Shown piece after piece: positions 52,501 through 61,626 of a stretch of 64,000 nt of DNA (positions are counted from its first letter, which is position 1; each line of letters opens with the position of its first letter). The stretch is from assembly GCF_016702655.1 (NCBI RefSeq), contig NZ_JADJDO010000013.1, forward strand, positions 1-64,000, read 5' to 3'. This DNA comes from Ideonella sp. (lineage in GTDB: Bacteria > Pseudomonadota > Gammaproteobacteria > Burkholderiales > Burkholderiaceae_C). The position numbers were made by a program, and so were the translations under genes. The notes beneath the pieces are model-generated. The model searched no databases. It worked only from the letters and a program-made list of their open reading frames with translations, and was not told the origin of the DNA.

Positions 52501-52889
52501 CGCTTGCGGCCGAAGTGCTGATCGATGCCGGGCGGGTGGCCGAGGCGGAGCGCTTTGTTCGCGTCGGCGAGCAGGCTCTGGCCGATCTGCACGAGCGCTT
52601 CTTCGCGGCCGAACTGGCGCGCCTGCGCGCGCGCTTGCTGCAGCATGCGGGCGACGGCGTTGCCGCGCAAGCGGGGCTGCGCGAAGCGATCGCGATCGCT
52701 TCGCAGCAGGGCGCGCGGCTGTTCGCGCTGCGCGCCGCGTGCGACCTGGCGCGCCTGCTCGCCGATCAAGGCCGCGCCGCCGAAGGCCTGGCGCTGCTGC
52801 GGCCGGCGCTCGATGCGCTGCCGCAGGGTCACGACCAGCCCGATGCGCGGCGCGCGCGTGCGCTGCTCGAAGCGCTGGCGCGGGCGTGA
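49520..52889 (+). CDS. SAM domain - class III nucleotide cyclase - AAA ATPase - TPR protein (frameshifted)
   Basis: Reconstructed length 1122 residues. A sterile alpha motif domain (~5-70, [20 protein letters not shown]) precedes a class III cyclase homology domain with both metal-binding Asp ([10 protein letters not shown] and [11 protein letters not shown]). An ATPase follows with Walker [10 protein letters not shown], Walker [10 protein letters not shown] and an ORC/STAND-like arrangement ([10 protein letters not shown], then [15 protein letters not shown]). The last ~450 residues are TPR-like helices. One extra G at 49892 breaks the frame inside the cyclase; removing it gives [20 protein letters not shown]. 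Such proteins are common, poorly understood signalling ATPases; whether the cyclase makes cAMP is not shown. Divergent from nitrile hydratase with only 44 bp between them. Confidence 0.87.
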
Positions 52890-52900
52890 CGGCGCTCGGC

Positions 52901-52906
52901 TACAAT
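52901..52906 (+). promoter_or_regulatory. -10 element (TACAAT) for thrS leader transcript
   Basis: TACAAT is one mismatch from the sigma-70 -10 consensus and lies just after the cyclase-ATPase gene. No clear -35 is seen at 17 bp. A transcript starting about 52913 would contain the leader peptide and terminator described next. Confidence 0.5.
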
Positions 52907-52951
52907 CGCGTTCACGACCTCACGAACAAGAGCGAGAAAGGCAACCCGGTT

Positions 52952-52993
52952 ATGACACCGCGAACTTCCACCCCCGTCACCGAGGTTTGCTGA
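52952..52993 (+). CDS. Threonine-rich leader peptide of thrS (attenuator)
   Basis: A 13-codon ORF, MTPRTSTPVTEVC, lies between the -10 element and an intrinsic terminator, 90 bp before thrS. Four of 13 codons are Thr (positions 2, 5, 7, 10), far above expectation. A purine-rich GAGAAAGG lies upstream of the ATG. The arrangement of regulatory-codon leader, hairpin region, terminator, then the cognate synthetase gene is the classical layout of ribosome-mediated transcription attenuation. When charged tRNA-Thr is scarce, stalling would favour read-through into thrS. Translation of the peptide is inferred. Confidence 0.7.
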   Translation: MTPRTSTPVTEVC

Positions 52994-53027
52994 CCGCCGG
53001 CCAGTCACGTCGATCCATGTTCGTACG

Positions 53028-53057
53028 AAAAGGCGCGGTCGATCACCGCGCCTTTTT
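53028..53057 (+). terminator. Intrinsic terminator in thrS leader (attenuator)
   Basis: A perfect 12-bp stem AAAAGGCGCGGT / ACCGCGCCTTTT (53028-53039 and 53045-53056) has a 5-nt loop and ends in a run of five T. It lies 27 bp upstream of the thrS ATG, so it must be read through for expression. A possible competitor is GACCGCC at 52992-52998, which could pair with GGCGCGGTC of the left arm with a two-base bulge. Confidence 0.85.
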
Positions 53058-53083
53058 CGTTTCATCAGCGGAGTTTGTCCACC

Positions 53084-55003
53084 ATGGTCTCGATTGAATT
53101 GCCCGATGGCTCGAAGCGAAGTTTCGACCTGCCGCCCACGGTGGCCGAGGTCGCCGCAACCATCGGCGCCGGGCTCGCGAAGGCCGCGCTCGCGGGCCGC
53201 ATCGGCACGGGCGCCGATGCGCGGCTCGTCGACACCAGCCACCGCATCGAGGGCGACGCCAGGCTCGCCATCGTCACCGACAAGGATGCCGAGGGGCTCG
53301 AGATCCTGCGCCACTCGACGGCGCATCTGCTCGCCTATGCGGTCAAGTCGCTGTTTCCCGAGGCCCAGGTGACGATAGGCCCGGTGATCGAGAACGGCTT
53401 CTTCTACGACTTCGCCTACAAGCGCCCGTTCACGCCCGAGGACCTGGCGGCGATCGAGCAGAAGATGGGCGAACTCGCCAGGCTCGACGAGACGGTCTCG
53501 CGCCGCGTGTTGCCGCGCGACGAGGCCGTTGCCTGGTTCAAGAGCCTGGGCGAGGACTACAAGGCCGAGATCATCTCGAGCATCCCGCCCGGCCAGGAGG
53601 TGAGCCTGTACCGCGAAGGCGCGTTCGAGGACCTGTGCCGCGGGCCCCACGTGCCGAGCACGGGGCGGCTCAAGCACTTCAAGCTGATGAAGGTGGCCGG
53701 CGCCTACTGGCGCGGCGACCACAACAACGAGATGCTGCAGCGCATCTACGGCACCGCCTGGGCGACCAAAGACGAGTTGCAGCAATACCTGCATCGGCTC
53801 GAGGAGGCCGAGAAGCGCGACCACCGCCGACTGGGACGTGAACTCGACCTGTTCCACCTCGACGAGCACGCGCCCGGCCTCGTCTTCTGGCACCCCAAGG
53901 GCTGGACGGTCTGGCAGCAGGTCGAGCAGTACATGCGCGCCGTCTACCGCGACAACGGCTACCTGGAGGTCAAGGGCCCGCAGATCCTCGACAAGGGCCT
54001 GTGGGAGAAGACCGGCCACTGGGACAAGTACCGCGAGAACATGTTCACGACCGAGTCGGAGAAGCGCGACTACGCATTGAAGCCGATGAACTGCCCGGGC
54101 CACATCCTGATCTTCAAGCAGGGCATCAAGAGCTACCGCGACCTGCCGCTGCGCTACGGCGAGTTCGGCCAGTGCCACCGCAACGAGCCTACGGGCGGGC
54201 TGCACGGCATCATGCGCGTGCGCGGCTTCACGCAGGACGACGGGCACATCTTCTGCACCGAGGAACAGATACTCGAGGAGTGCGTTGCCTACACGGCGCT
54301 GCTGCGGCGCGTCTACGCCGATTTCGGCTTCAGCGAGATCATCTACAAGGTGGCCACGCGGCCCGACGCGCGGATCGGATCCGACGCCATCTGGGACAAG
54401 GCCGAGCAGGCGCTGTCGGAGAGCCTGCGCCGCTCGGGCTGCGACTTCAAGCTCTCGCCCGGCGAAGGCGCGTTCTACGGCCCGAAGATCGAGTACACGC
54501 TCAAGGACGCGATCGGCCGCGAGTGGCAGTGCGGGACGATGCAGGTCGACTTCTCGATGGCGGGGCTGCTCGGCGCCGAGTACGTGGCCGAGACGGGCGA
54601 GCGGCGCACGCCGGTGATGCTGCACCGGGCGATCGTCGGCAGCCTCGAGCGCTTCATCGGCATCCTGATCGAGCAGCACGCCGGCGCGCTGCCGGCCTGG
54701 CTCGCGCCGCACCAGGTGGTCGTGGCGTCGATCACCGAAGAGCATGCCCCATACGCCGCCTCCGTCGCGAAAATGCTTCAAAAACAAGGAGTTAGAGTCG
54801 CAACCGATTTGCGCAACGAGAAAATCGGCTATAAAATCCGCGAGCATTCGGTGCAGAAGGTTCCGTACATCCTCGTCGTTGGCGGCAAGGAACAGGCAGA
54901 CGGGACCGTTGCGGTGCGTGCCCGCGGCAATCAGGATCTCGGTGTGATGCAGCTCGAGGGCTTCGTGGCGAAGCTCTCGCAGGACCTGGCATCGCGCCGT
55001 TGA
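53084..55003 (+). CDS. thrS: Threonine-tRNA ligase
   Basis: 639 residues from the ATG at 53084; the in-frame TTG at 53075 would add three residues. Domains in order: TGS ([16 protein letters not shown]), editing domain ([18 protein letters not shown] with HxxxH), class II catalytic core ([11 protein letters not shown] motif with zinc Cys, [15 protein letters not shown] motif 2, motif 3 near [19 protein letters not shown]) and anticodon-binding domain. It charges tRNA-Thr. It is preceded by a Thr leader peptide/terminator and followed by infC, as in many proteobacteria. Confidence 0.97.
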   Translation: MVSIELPDGSKRSFDLPPTVAEVAATIGAGLAKAALAGRIGTGADARLVDTSHRIEGDARLAIVTDKDAEGLEILRHSTAHLLAYAVKSLFPEAQVTIGPVIENGFFYDFAYKRPFTPEDLAAIEQKMGELARLDETVSRRVLPRDEAVAWFKSLGEDYKAEIISSIPPGQEVSLYREGAFEDLCRGPHVPSTGRLKHFKLMKVAGAYWRGDHNNEMLQRIYGTAWATKDELQQYLHRLEEAEKRDHRRLGRELDLFHLDEHAPGLVFWHPKGWTVWQQVEQYMRAVYRDNGYLEVKGPQILDKGLWEKTGHWDKYRENMFTTESEKRDYALKPMNCPGHILIFKQGIKSYRDLPLRYGEFGQCHRNEPTGGLHGIMRVRGFTQDDGHIFCTEEQILEECVAYTALLRRVYADFGFSEIIYKVATRPDARIGSDAIWDKAEQALSESLRRSGCDFKLSPGEGAFYGPKIEYTLKDAIGREWQCGTMQVDFSMAGLLGAEYVAETGERRTPVMLHRAIVGSLERFIGILIEQHAGALPAWLAPHQVVVASITEEHAPYAASVAKMLQKQGVRVATDLRNEKIGYKIREHSVQKVPYILVVGGKEQADGTVAVRARGNQDLGVMQLEGFVAKLSQDLASRR

Positions 55004-55079
55004 TCGCTGGGTTGCCGCGCGCGCGTGCTTTCGTCGTAATGGGGCGCGGCGCCTGCGCGTCCTTTGAAAGGCTCACACC

Positions 55080-55631
55080 ATCGCTACATTCCTTGACCGT
55101 CGGACTCCCAATGTCGAGCGCAAGCATCGGCTGAACCGGGAGATCATGGCCCCTGAAGTGCGCTTGAACGGCGTCGAGAACGAACCGCTAGGCATCGTCA
55201 ACATCAACGACGCGCTGCGCATGGCAGGCGACCTCGATGTCGATCTGGTCGAGATCGCCGCCACCGCCGATCCGCCGGTGTGCCGCCTGATGGACTACGG
55301 CAAGTTCAAGTACCAGGAGCAGAAGCGCGCTGCCGAGGCCAAGTCCAAGCAGAAGGTCATCGAGATCAAGGAAGTCAAGTTCCGCCCCGGCACCGACGAA
55401 GGCGACTACGCGATCAAGATGCGCAACCTGCGCCGCTTCATCGGCGAGGACGGCGACAAGGGCAAGGTGACCTTGCGCTACCGGGGGCGCGAGATCACGC
55501 ACCAGGACATCGGGATGCGGTTGCTCGAGCGCATCCGCGACGAACTGGCCGACATCTCGGTGGTCGAGAACATGCCCAAGCTCGAAGGGCGGCAGATGAT
55601 CATGGTGCTGGGGCCGAAGAAGAAGAACTGA
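55080..55631 (+). CDS. infC: Translation initiation factor IF-3 (ATC start)
   Basis: 183 residues when started at the ATC at 55080, preceded by GAAAGG eight bases upstream. The N-terminal residues from there ([20 protein letters not shown] then [19 protein letters not shown]) match the IF-3 N-domain; the first ATG (55146) would delete a conserved part. A non-AUG start (AUU/AUC/AUA) is the rule for infC and allows IF-3 to repress its own translation by start-codon discrimination. C-domain motifs: [19 protein letters not shown] and [17 protein letters not shown]. Located between thrS and rpmI. Confidence 0.95.
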   Translation: MATFLDRRTPNVERKHRLNREIMAPEVRLNGVENEPLGIVNINDALRMAGDLDVDLVEIAATADPPVCRLMDYGKFKYQEQKRAAEAKSKQKVIEIKEVKFRPGTDEGDYAIKMRNLRRFIGEDGDKGKVTLRYRGREITHQDIGMRLLERIRDELADISVVENMPKLEGRQMIMVLGPKKKN

Positions 55632-55647
55632 AGTCGGATTGAAGATT

Positions 55648-55731
55648 CAACGCCGCGGTCTGGTCGCCGTGGCGTTGCAAGAAGCCCCTGCAGGCCAACA
55701 AGACCGCAAGAACCTTGCGGGCGCCTGCAGG
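55648..55731 (+). promoter_or_regulatory. Structured leader RNA between infC and rpmI
   Basis: Two hairpins fill the gap. The first is an 11-bp stem (55648-55658 with 55667-55677, one G-U). The second is CCTGCAGGC/GCCTGCAGG (55687-55695 with 55723-55731) enclosing CCGCAAG/CTTGCGG with a three-base loop. In E. coli L20 represses rpmI-rplT through structures in this position; whether this RNA binds L20 is inference. Confidence 0.5.
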
Positions 55732-55752
55732 AGCAACCTAGAAGGAGCAGTC

Positions 55753-55956
55753 ATGCCCAAGATGAAGACCAAGAGCGGCGCCAAGAAGCGCTTTCGCGTT
55801 CGACCGGGGGGCACCGTCAAGCGGGGCCAGGCGTTCAAGCGCCACATCCTGACCAAGAAGTCCACCAAGAGCAAGCGCCACCTGCGTGGCGCCGTCGCGG
55901 TGCACGAGACCGACGTGGGCCGCATGGCGCAGATGCTGCCATTCGCGGGCCTGTGA
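55753..55956 (+). CDS. rpmI: 50S ribosomal protein L35
   Basis: 67 residues, very basic. [20 protein letters not shown], then [20 protein letters not shown] and [18 protein letters not shown] are diagnostic of bacterial L35. GAAGGAG lies just upstream of ATG 55753. L35 is a component of the large ribosomal subunit. It is followed 33 bp later by rplT, the conserved partner gene. Confidence 0.97.
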   Translation: MPKMKTKSGAKKRFRVRPGGTVKRGQAFKRHILTKKSTKSKRHLRGAVAVHETDVGRMAQMLPFAGL

Positions 55957-55989
55957 TCGTCTTCAACACTTGAAAAGGAGTCGACAACC

Positions 55990-56346
55990 ATGCCTCGCGT
56001 CAAACGTGGTGTAACCGCCCGCGCTCGTCACAAGAAGGTCCTGGCCCTCGCCAAGGGCTATCGCGGCCGCCGCAAGAACGTGTTTCGCATCGCCAAGGAA
56101 GCGGTGATGCGCGCCGGCCAGTACGCCTACCGCGATCGCCGGACCAAGAAGCGCGTGTTCCGCAACCTGTGGATCGCGCGCATCAATGCCGCCTCGCGCG
56201 GCCTCGGCCTGACGTATAGCAAGTTCATGGCCGGCCTGAAGAAGGCACAGGTCGAGATCGACCGCAAGGTCCTCGCCGACATGGCCGTCAACGACCCGGC
56301 TGCCTTTGGCAGCATCGTCGAGAAGGCGCGCGCCCAACTGGGCTGA
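55990..56346 (+). CDS. rplT: 50S ribosomal protein L20
   Basis: 118 residues. [40 protein letters not shown] and [20 protein letters not shown] are diagnostic of L20, an early-assembly 23S rRNA-binding protein and, in other bacteria, autoregulator of the rpmI-rplT mRNA. AAAAGGAG precedes ATG 55990. The stop is followed by two hairpins, the second a terminator, before pheS. Confidence 0.97.
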   Translation: MPRVKRGVTARARHKKVLALAKGYRGRRKNVFRIAKEAVMRAGQYAYRDRRTKKRVFRNLWIARINAASRGLGLTYSKFMAGLKKAQVEIDRKVLADMAVNDPAAFGSIVEKARAQLG

Positions 56347-56358
56347 TGCCGTGCGAAG

Positions 56359-56428
56359 GCCGGGCCGCCCGATCGGCCCGGCGCCACGGCAGCAAGCCAC
56401 CGCAGGCCGCGCTCCACGCGGCCTTTTT
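56359..56428 (+). terminator. Hairpin plus intrinsic terminator between rplT and pheS
   Basis: A 9-bp stem GCCGGGCCG/CGGCCCGGC (56359-56367 with 56374-56382) precedes an 8-bp stem AGGCCGCG/CGCGGCCT (56404-56411 with 56417-56424). The second has a 5-nt loop and a run of five T (56424-56428). The pheS start lies just downstream, so the element would limit read-through from rplT into pheST. No Phe-rich leader peptide is visible, unlike the enterobacterial pheM arrangement. Confidence 0.7.
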
Positions 56429-56453
56429 CATGTCTGCGACGACCCCGACAACG

Positions 56454-57497
56454 ATGAACGACCTGGATGAGCTGGTGCTGGCGGCGCAAGGCGACTTCGA
56501 GCGCGCTATGGCGCCGGCCGAACTCGAGAACGCCAAGGCGCGCTACCTCGGCAAGGCTGGCCGGCTGACCGAGCTGCTCAAGGGCCTGGCCGCGCTTACA
56601 ACCGACGAGAAGAAGTCGCGCGGCGCAGCCATCAACGCCACCAAGCTGCGCGTCGAGGCGGCGCTCGCTGCGCGCCGCCAGGCGCTTGCCGATGCCGAAC
56701 TCGAGCGCCAGCTCCACGCGGAGGCGCTCGATGTGACGCTGCCCGGGCGCCAGCGCGGCAGCGGTGGCCTGCACCCGGTGTCGCGCACCATCGAGCGCAT
56801 CGAATCGATCTTCGCGTCGATGGGTTTCGACGTTGCCGACGGCCCCGAGATCGAGACCGACTGGTTCAACTTCACCGCGCTCAACAGCCCCGAGAACCAT
56901 CCGGCGCGCTCGATGCAGGACACCTTCTACGTCGACCTGAAGGACGCCGAGGGCCGCTGGCTCAACCTGCGCACGCACACTTCGCCGATGCAGGTGCGCT
57001 ATGCGCGCGTCCATGCGCGCAAGTACGCCGGCCGCGAGCACATGCCCGAAATCCGCGTCATTGCGCCGGGTCGCACCTACCGGGTCGACAGCGACGCGAC
57101 GCACTCACCCATGTTCCACCAGTGCGAAGGCCTGTGGATCGGCGAGAACGTGAGCTTCAAGGACCTGAAGGTCGTCTTCACCGACTTCTGCCGCCGCTTC
57201 TTCGAGACCGACGAGCTGACGCTGCGTTTCAGGCCCTCGTTCTTCCCGTTCACCGAGCCGAGCGCCGAGATCGACATCGCGTTCGCGAGCGGTCCGCTGC
57301 AGGGCCAGTGGCTGGAGGTGGCAGGCTCCGGGCAGGTGCACCCGAACGTGGTGCGCAACTTCGGCCTCGACCCCGAGCGCTCGATCGGATTCGCCTTTGG
57401 CATGGGGCCGGACCGCCTCGCAATGCTGCGCTACGGCGTCAACGACCTGCGCCTCTTCTTCGAGAACGACCTGCGCTTCCTGGCGCAGTTCAAGTGA
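56454..57497 (+). CDS. pheS: Phenylalanine-tRNA ligase alpha subunit
   Basis: 347 residues from the ATG at 56454 ([20 protein letters not shown]), chosen by family alignment; ATGs at 56430 and 56346 are in frame, but their added residues overlap the terminator. N-terminal coiled-coil arm, then the class II core: [69 protein letters not shown] and the C-terminal [18 protein letters not shown] (motif 3). It forms the alpha2beta2 enzyme with PheT. No strong ribosome binding site precedes 56454. Confidence 0.96.
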   Translation: MNDLDELVLAAQGDFERAMAPAELENAKARYLGKAGRLTELLKGLAALTTDEKKSRGAAINATKLRVEAALAARRQALADAELERQLHAEALDVTLPGRQRGSGGLHPVSRTIERIESIFASMGFDVADGPEIETDWFNFTALNSPENHPARSMQDTFYVDLKDAEGRWLNLRTHTSPMQVRYARVHARKYAGREHMPEIRVIAPGRTYRVDSDATHSPMFHQCEGLWIGENVSFKDLKVVFTDFCRRFFETDELTLRFRPSFFPFTEPSAEIDIAFASGPLQGQWLEVAGSGQVHPNVVRNFGLDPERSIGFAFGMGPDRLAMLRYGVNDLRLFFENDLRFLAQFK

Positions 57498-57515
57498 CCG
57501 TTTCGAGACCCCGAT

Positions 57516-59933
57516 ATGCAATTTCCAGAGTCCTGGTTGCGCGAGTTCTGCGATCCGCCCATCGATACCGCCGCGCTGGCCGAGTTGCTCACGATGTCCG
57601 GCATGGAGGTCGAGACGCTGCGCCCGGTCGCGCCGCCGTTTTCCGGCGTTGTCGTCGGCCGGGTGCTGTCGGTCGAGCGGCACCCGAACGCCGATCGCCT
57701 GAGCGTGTGTCAGGTCGATGCCGGCACCGGCTCGACGCTGACCATCGTCTGCGGCGCGCCCAACGTGCGGGCCGGCATCAAGGTGCCGTGCGCGCTCGTC
57801 GGCGCCGAACTGCCGTCCGCCGATGAGGGCGGCAAGCCGTACACGATCACGCTCGGCAAGCTGCGCGGCGTCGAGAGCCAGGGCATGTTGTGCTCGGCGC
57901 GCGAGTTGAAGCTTTCCGACGACCATGGCGGGCTGCTCGTGCTCGACGAAGGTGCGACGGTCGGCAACGACATCCGGCGCCAGCTCGACCTCGACGACAC
58001 GGTCTTCACGCTCAAGCTCACGCCCAATCTCGCGCATGGCCTGAGCGTGTACGGCGTCGCGCGCGAGGTGGCTGCGCTGACCGGCGCGCCGCTCAAGGAG
58101 CCGGTGTTCCCGCCGCTCGCGCCGGCGCATGCCGATGTGCTGCCGGTCCGCGTCGAGGCGACTGACCTGTGCGGGCGCTTCTCGGGCCGCATCGTCCGCA
58201 ACGTGGATCCGCGCGCGAAGGCGCCGGCGTGGATGGTCGAGCGCCTCGCGCGCTGCGGCCAGCGCTCGGTGACGGCGCTGGTGGACATCTCGAACTATGT
58301 GATGTTCGAGTTCGGCCGTCCGTCGCACATCTTCGACCTGGACAAGATCCACGATGGCCTGGTGGTGCGCTGGGCGCGCGCCGGCGAGGCGCTCGAGCTG
58401 CTCAATGGCAGCACGGTCGAACTCGACGCGAACGTCGGCGTGATTGCCGATGGCAACACCGTCGAGTCGCTCGCCGGCATCATGGGCGGCGAAGCGACCG
58501 CAGTGTCGGATGCGACGCGCAACATCTACGTCGAGGCCGCTTTCTGGTGGCCGGATGCAGTGGCCGGGCGCTCGCGGCGCTTCAATTTCTCGACCGACGC
58601 CGGGCACCGCTTCGAGCGCGGCGTCGATCCTTCGCTGACGGTGGAGCACATCGAGCGCATCACGCGCCTGGTGGTCGACATCTGCGGCGGCGAGCCAGGC
58701 CCGATCGACGACCAGGTGCTCGCGCTGCCCGAGCGCAGGCCGGTGACGCTGCGCGTCGCGCGCGCCGCCAAGGTGATCGGGATGCCGGTCTCGCAGGCGC
58801 AGTGCGAGGGCGTGATGACGCGCCTCGGGCTCGCTTTCGAGCGCGAGCCCGGGCTGCTGCACGTCACGCCGCCGAGCTGGCGCTTCGACCTGGTTGCAGA
58901 GGAAGACCTGATCGAGGAAGTGATCCGCGTCATCGGCTATGCGCAACTGCCCGAGTCGCCGCCGCTTGCGCCGGTGACGGCGAGTGTGCGCAGCGAGACG
59001 GCGCGCAGCCTCCACGCGCTGCGTCACCGGCTCGCCGCGCTCGACTACCACGAGACGATCAGCTTCAGCTTCGTCGAGGAGCGCTGGGAGCGCGAGCTCG
59101 CCGGCAATGCCGATCCGATCCGGGTCCTGAACCCGATCGCGAGCCCGCTTGCGGTGATGCGCTCGTCGCTCGTCGGCAGCCTGGTCGGCGTGCTGCGCTT
59201 CAACCTCTCGCACCGGGCCTCGCGCGTGCGCATCTTCGAGGCCGGGCGCGTGTACCTGCGCAATCCGCAGGCGCGCGCGGGCGATGTTGCAGTGGCCGGG
59301 CTAGACCAGCCGTTGCGCGTCGCCGGCCTGGCCTATGGGTCCGCCGACCCGGTGCAATGGGGCCAGCGCGAGCGCGGGGTCGACTACTTCGACGTGAAGG
59401 GTGATGTCGAGCTGCTGCTCGCGCCGCTGCAGGCACGGTTTGTTCCGGCCGCACATCCGGCACTCCACCCGGGGCGCAGCGCGGCGGTCGAGCTCGACGG
59501 CGAACGCATCGGCTTCGTCGGCGAACTCCACCCGCGCTGGCGCCAGGCCTACGAACTGCCGCTCGCGCCAGTGCTGTTCGAGCTCGACGCCGCGGCGCTG
59601 CTGCGGCGGCGCCTGCCGGCCTATCAGCCGATCGCGCGTCAGCAATCGGCCTGGCGCGACCTGGCATTGGTCGTCGGCGAGGGTGTCAGCCACGACGCGT
59701 TGATGGCCGCCATCGGCGCCGGCCCGGACCGGCTCGTGCGCTCGGCGCGGCTGTTCGACCTCTACAAACCGGCTGCCGCCACGGCCGATTTGGCCGCCAG
59801 CGAACGCAGCCTGGCCGTCAGGCTGGAACTGCTCGACGACGCCGCCACGCTGACCGACGAGCGCATCGAGGCCGAAGTAGCGCGCCTGCTCGAGCGCCTG
59901 CGCACCAGCGTCGGTGCGCGGCTGCGGGCCTGA
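57516..59933 (+). CDS. pheT: Phenylalanine-tRNA ligase beta subunit
   Basis: 805 residues, full length. Domains: N-terminal B1 and tRNA-binding (OB/EMAP-like) domain with [20 protein letters not shown], the B3/B4 editing domain ([40 protein letters not shown]), B5, the catalytic-like core with [20 protein letters not shown], and the C-terminal ferredoxin-like anticodon-binding domain ([20 protein letters not shown]). It starts 18 bp after pheS and is followed 11 bp later by ihfA, as in most proteobacteria. Confidence 0.97.
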   Translation: MQFPESWLREFCDPPIDTAALAELLTMSGMEVETLRPVAPPFSGVVVGRVLSVERHPNADRLSVCQVDAGTGSTLTIVCGAPNVRAGIKVPCALVGAELPSADEGGKPYTITLGKLRGVESQGMLCSARELKLSDDHGGLLVLDEGATVGNDIRRQLDLDDTVFTLKLTPNLAHGLSVYGVAREVAALTGAPLKEPVFPPLAPAHADVLPVRVEATDLCGRFSGRIVRNVDPRAKAPAWMVERLARCGQRSVTALVDISNYVMFEFGRPSHIFDLDKIHDGLVVRWARAGEALELLNGSTVELDANVGVIADGNTVESLAGIMGGEATAVSDATRNIYVEAAFWWPDAVAGRSRRFNFSTDAGHRFERGVDPSLTVEHIERITRLVVDICGGEPGPIDDQVLALPERRPVTLRVARAAKVIGMPVSQAQCEGVMTRLGLAFEREPGLLHVTPPSWRFDLVAEEDLIEEVIRVIGYAQLPESPPLAPVTASVRSETARSLHALRHRLAALDYHETISFSFVEERWERELAGNADPIRVLNPIASPLAVMRSSLVGSLVGVLRFNLSHRASRVRIFEAGRVYLRNPQARAGDVAVAGLDQPLRVAGLAYGSADPVQWGQRERGVDYFDVKGDVELLLAPLQARFVPAAHPALHPGRSAAVELDGERIGFVGELHPRWRQAYELPLAPVLFELDAAALLRRRLPAYQPIARQQSAWRDLALVVGEGVSHDALMAAIGAGPDRLVRSARLFDLYKPAAATADLAASERSLAVRLELLDDAATLTDERIEAEVARLLERLRTSVGARLRA

Positions 59934-59944
59934 GGGGAGGGACG

Positions 59945-60307
59945 ATGAGCGCGGACATCCCCCCCGCCAAGCGCGTGCTGCTGCCGACGCTCGAGACGCC
60001 GACGCTGACCAAGGCCGAGCTTGCCGAGCTGCTTTTCGAGCGCCTCGGATTGAACAAGCGCGAATCCAAGGACATGGTCGAGGCCTTCTTCGAGATCATC
60101 CACGCCGCCCTCGTCGAGGGGCGCGACGTCAAGATGTCGGGCTTCGGCAACTTCAACATCCGGCGCAAGGCACCGCGCCCGGGGCGCAACCCGCGCACCG
60201 GCGAGGCGATCCCGATCAAGGCCCGCAACGTGGTCACATTTCACGCAAGCCACAAGCTCAAGGGCATCGTGCAGGGCGAGATCGCAGTCGACGACGAGTT
60301 CGAGTAA
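59945..60307 (+). CDS. ihfA: Integration host factor subunit alpha
   Basis: 120 residues, about 20 longer than E. coli IhfA because of an N-terminal extension ([20 protein letters not shown]). The core [40 protein letters not shown] and the DNA-intercalating arm [20 protein letters not shown] are conserved, including the Pro at the arm tip. IHF bends DNA at specific sites together with IhfB, which is not in the window. AGGGGAGGGACG precedes ATG 59945. Confidence 0.96.
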   Translation: MSADIPPAKRVLLPTLETPTLTKAELAELLFERLGLNKRESKDMVEAFFEIIHAALVEGRDVKMSGFGNFNIRRKAPRPGRNPRTGEAIPIKARNVVTFHASHKLKGIVQGEIAVDDEFE

Positions 60308-60342
60308 AGTCTTAGCTCTAATTGCCGATCTCATTGATCCAT

Positions 60343-60789
60343 ATGGAGAAAGCGCTTCCGGCCATCCCCGCCAAACGCTACTTCACGATCGGTGAGGTGA
60401 GCGAGTTGTGTGGCGTCAAGCCGTATGTGCTGCGCTATTGGGAACAGGAGTTCACGCAGCTCAAGCCGATGAAGCGGCGCGGCAACCGGCGCTATTACCA
60501 GCACCACGAAGTGCTGCTGATCCGGCGCATCCGCGAACTGCTCTACGACCAGGGCTTCACGATCAGCGGTGCGCGCAACCGGCTCTCGGAGGCCGCTGCG
60601 CGCGGGCAGGGCGCGGTCGCGGCTGGGTCGCCGATCGATCAGGACCGACCGGAGGCGCAAGCGCGACCTGGCGGCAATGGCAGCGCCAGCGCAACGCCGG
60701 CCGCACGCGATCCTGCCCCGGTGCCCGCCTCGATGGACGCGATGCGTCGCGAACTCCAGGCCATCCGCGACCTGCTGCTGGCGCCATAG
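60343..60789 (+). CDS. MerR family transcriptional regulator
   Basis: 148 residues from ATG 60343. The N-terminal winged helix-turn-helix is typical ([60 protein letters not shown]). The C-terminal half is low-complexity (Ala/Gly/Pro-rich) and lacks cysteine metal ligands, so it is not a metal sensor. A MerR-like gene directly after ihfA is a conserved arrangement in betaproteobacteria; its targets are not known. The final helix [18 protein letters not shown] may mediate dimerisation. Confidence 0.9.
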   Translation: MEKALPAIPAKRYFTIGEVSELCGVKPYVLRYWEQEFTQLKPMKRRGNRRYYQHHEVLLIRRIRELLYDQGFTISGARNRLSEAAARGQGAVAAGSPIDQDRPEAQARPGGNGSASATPAARDPAPVPASMDAMRRELQAIRDLLLAP

Positions 60790-60812
60790 CCGAAGCAATA
60801 CGGCGCCTGCCG

Positions 60813-60818
60813 TATACT
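60813..60818 (+). promoter_or_regulatory. -10 element (TATACT) of tRNA-Pro gene
   Basis: TATACT lies 14 bp before the first base of the tRNA, a spacing that suits a transcript with a short 5' leader. The -35 region is not convincing. Confidence 0.5.
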
Positions 60819-60830
60819 TGACCCTTGAAA

Positions 60831-60908
<78 letters not shown>

Positions 60909-60918
60909 TAGAAGACGA

Positions 60919-60953
60919 GGGCCAGCAGTTCATCATCGGCTGCTGGCCCTTTT
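60919..60953 (+). terminator. Intrinsic terminator after tRNA-Pro
   Basis: A perfect 10-bp stem GGGCCAGCAG/CTGCTGGCCC (60919-60928 with 60940-60949) with an 11-nt loop is followed by TTTTGTCTTTC. Confidence 0.88.
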
Positions 60954-60959
60954 GTCTTT

Positions 60960-61215
60960 CGTGACCGGCCGAATCGCGGAGGCCACCCCAGAGCACGACA
61001 GCGCCGCGCCGCCTGCCTCGCCGGCGAATGACAGGGTGCGCGTGGCGCAGCCATCCTGCGCGAGCATGCATTCAAAGCCGAGTTCGGCAGCAGCGCGTGC
61101 CGCCGTGTCGATGCACCGGCGGGTCATCCATGCCGGGTACGACGAGCCGGGTCGCGCCGACACTGCGCAAGCTGCTCGAGCAACGTCGTCTCTCGCAAGC
61201 TATCGGGGTCTATGC
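60960..61215 (-). pseudogene. Degraded isochorismatase-family hydrolase
   Basis: The minus strand carries pieces of one protein in three frames. In order they are LRETTLLEQLAQ, then VGATRLVVPGM, then MTRRCIDTAARAAAELGFEC followed by MLAQDGCATRTLSFAG. Joined, they match the region around the catalytic Cys of isochorismatase-like cysteine hydrolases (normally GMMTHMCVxxTARAALDLGY ... DACAT). The N-terminal part with the catalytic Asp and Lys is not found and several frameshifts separate the pieces, so the gene is dead. It lies between the tRNA terminator and a small hypothetical gene. Confidence 0.6.
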
Positions 61216-61267
61216 TTCGTGACGGCGGCTTCGCCGGCCATGGCTTGCCCGGCCGCCGGTGCGGTGC

Positions 61268-61507
61268 TCATGTCGGGGCGATCAAGCTGTCGTTCGCGGC
61301 TGCGCAGGCGCCTTGCTTCGACTCGTGCCGGCGCAGCCGTTGCAGCAGCCGCAGCGCGGCGCGCTGCGAGCTGCCGATGCCGCGGCGCAGTACCTCGTCG
61401 GCGCCGCGCCAGAAATCGTCGATCGCCTCCTCGCGCAGGCGCGGCGCCCGGGCGTGTGCGCGTTCGTGCAGGCGGGCCAGGGTGTCGCTGTCGAAGGGGC
61501 CTTGCAT
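61268..61507 (-). CDS. Small hypothetical protein, divergent from LysR gene
   Basis: 79 residues from the ATG at 61507 (MQGPFDSDTLARLHERAHAR), preceded by GAAAG. It is predicted all-helical and basic, with LREEAIDDFWRGADEVLRRG in the middle and LRLLQRLRRHESKQ near the end. A longer frame to 61609 exists but overlaps the palindrome. I do not recognise a named family; small proteins of this style occur in Burkholderiales. Divergent orientation to the LysR gene suggests it may be that regulator's target. Confidence 0.5.
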   Translation of the reverse strand: MQGPFDSDTLARLHERAHARAPRLREEAIDDFWRGADEVLRRGIGSSQRAALRLLQRLRRHESKQGACAAANDSLIAPT

Positions 61508-61587
61508 GGTGGGCTTTCGGATGGGGTGGACGATGCAGTCACTGTAGGCCGCGGCATCCAGCTCGGAAACCGCTTCTTGCGCCAATA

Positions 61588-61610
61588 GGTGTTGCAGCTT
61601 CTGCAACACC
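61588..61610. promoter_or_regulatory. Perfect palindrome, LysR operator candidate
   Basis: GGTGTTGCAG-CTT-CTGCAACACC is a perfect 10-3-10 inverted repeat 17 bp before the LysR start and 80 bp before the divergent gene. It contains a T-N11-A type LysR core (TTGCAGCTTCTGCAA). The position suits both autorepression and control of the divergent gene. Confidence 0.6.
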
Positions 61611-61626
61611 GCGGCATGATCGAAAC

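Noticed and set aside
56346..56430. A Phe-rich leader peptide controlling pheS
   Set aside because: All frames before the terminator were read; none has a run of Phe codons, so an enterobacterial-style pheM was not called.
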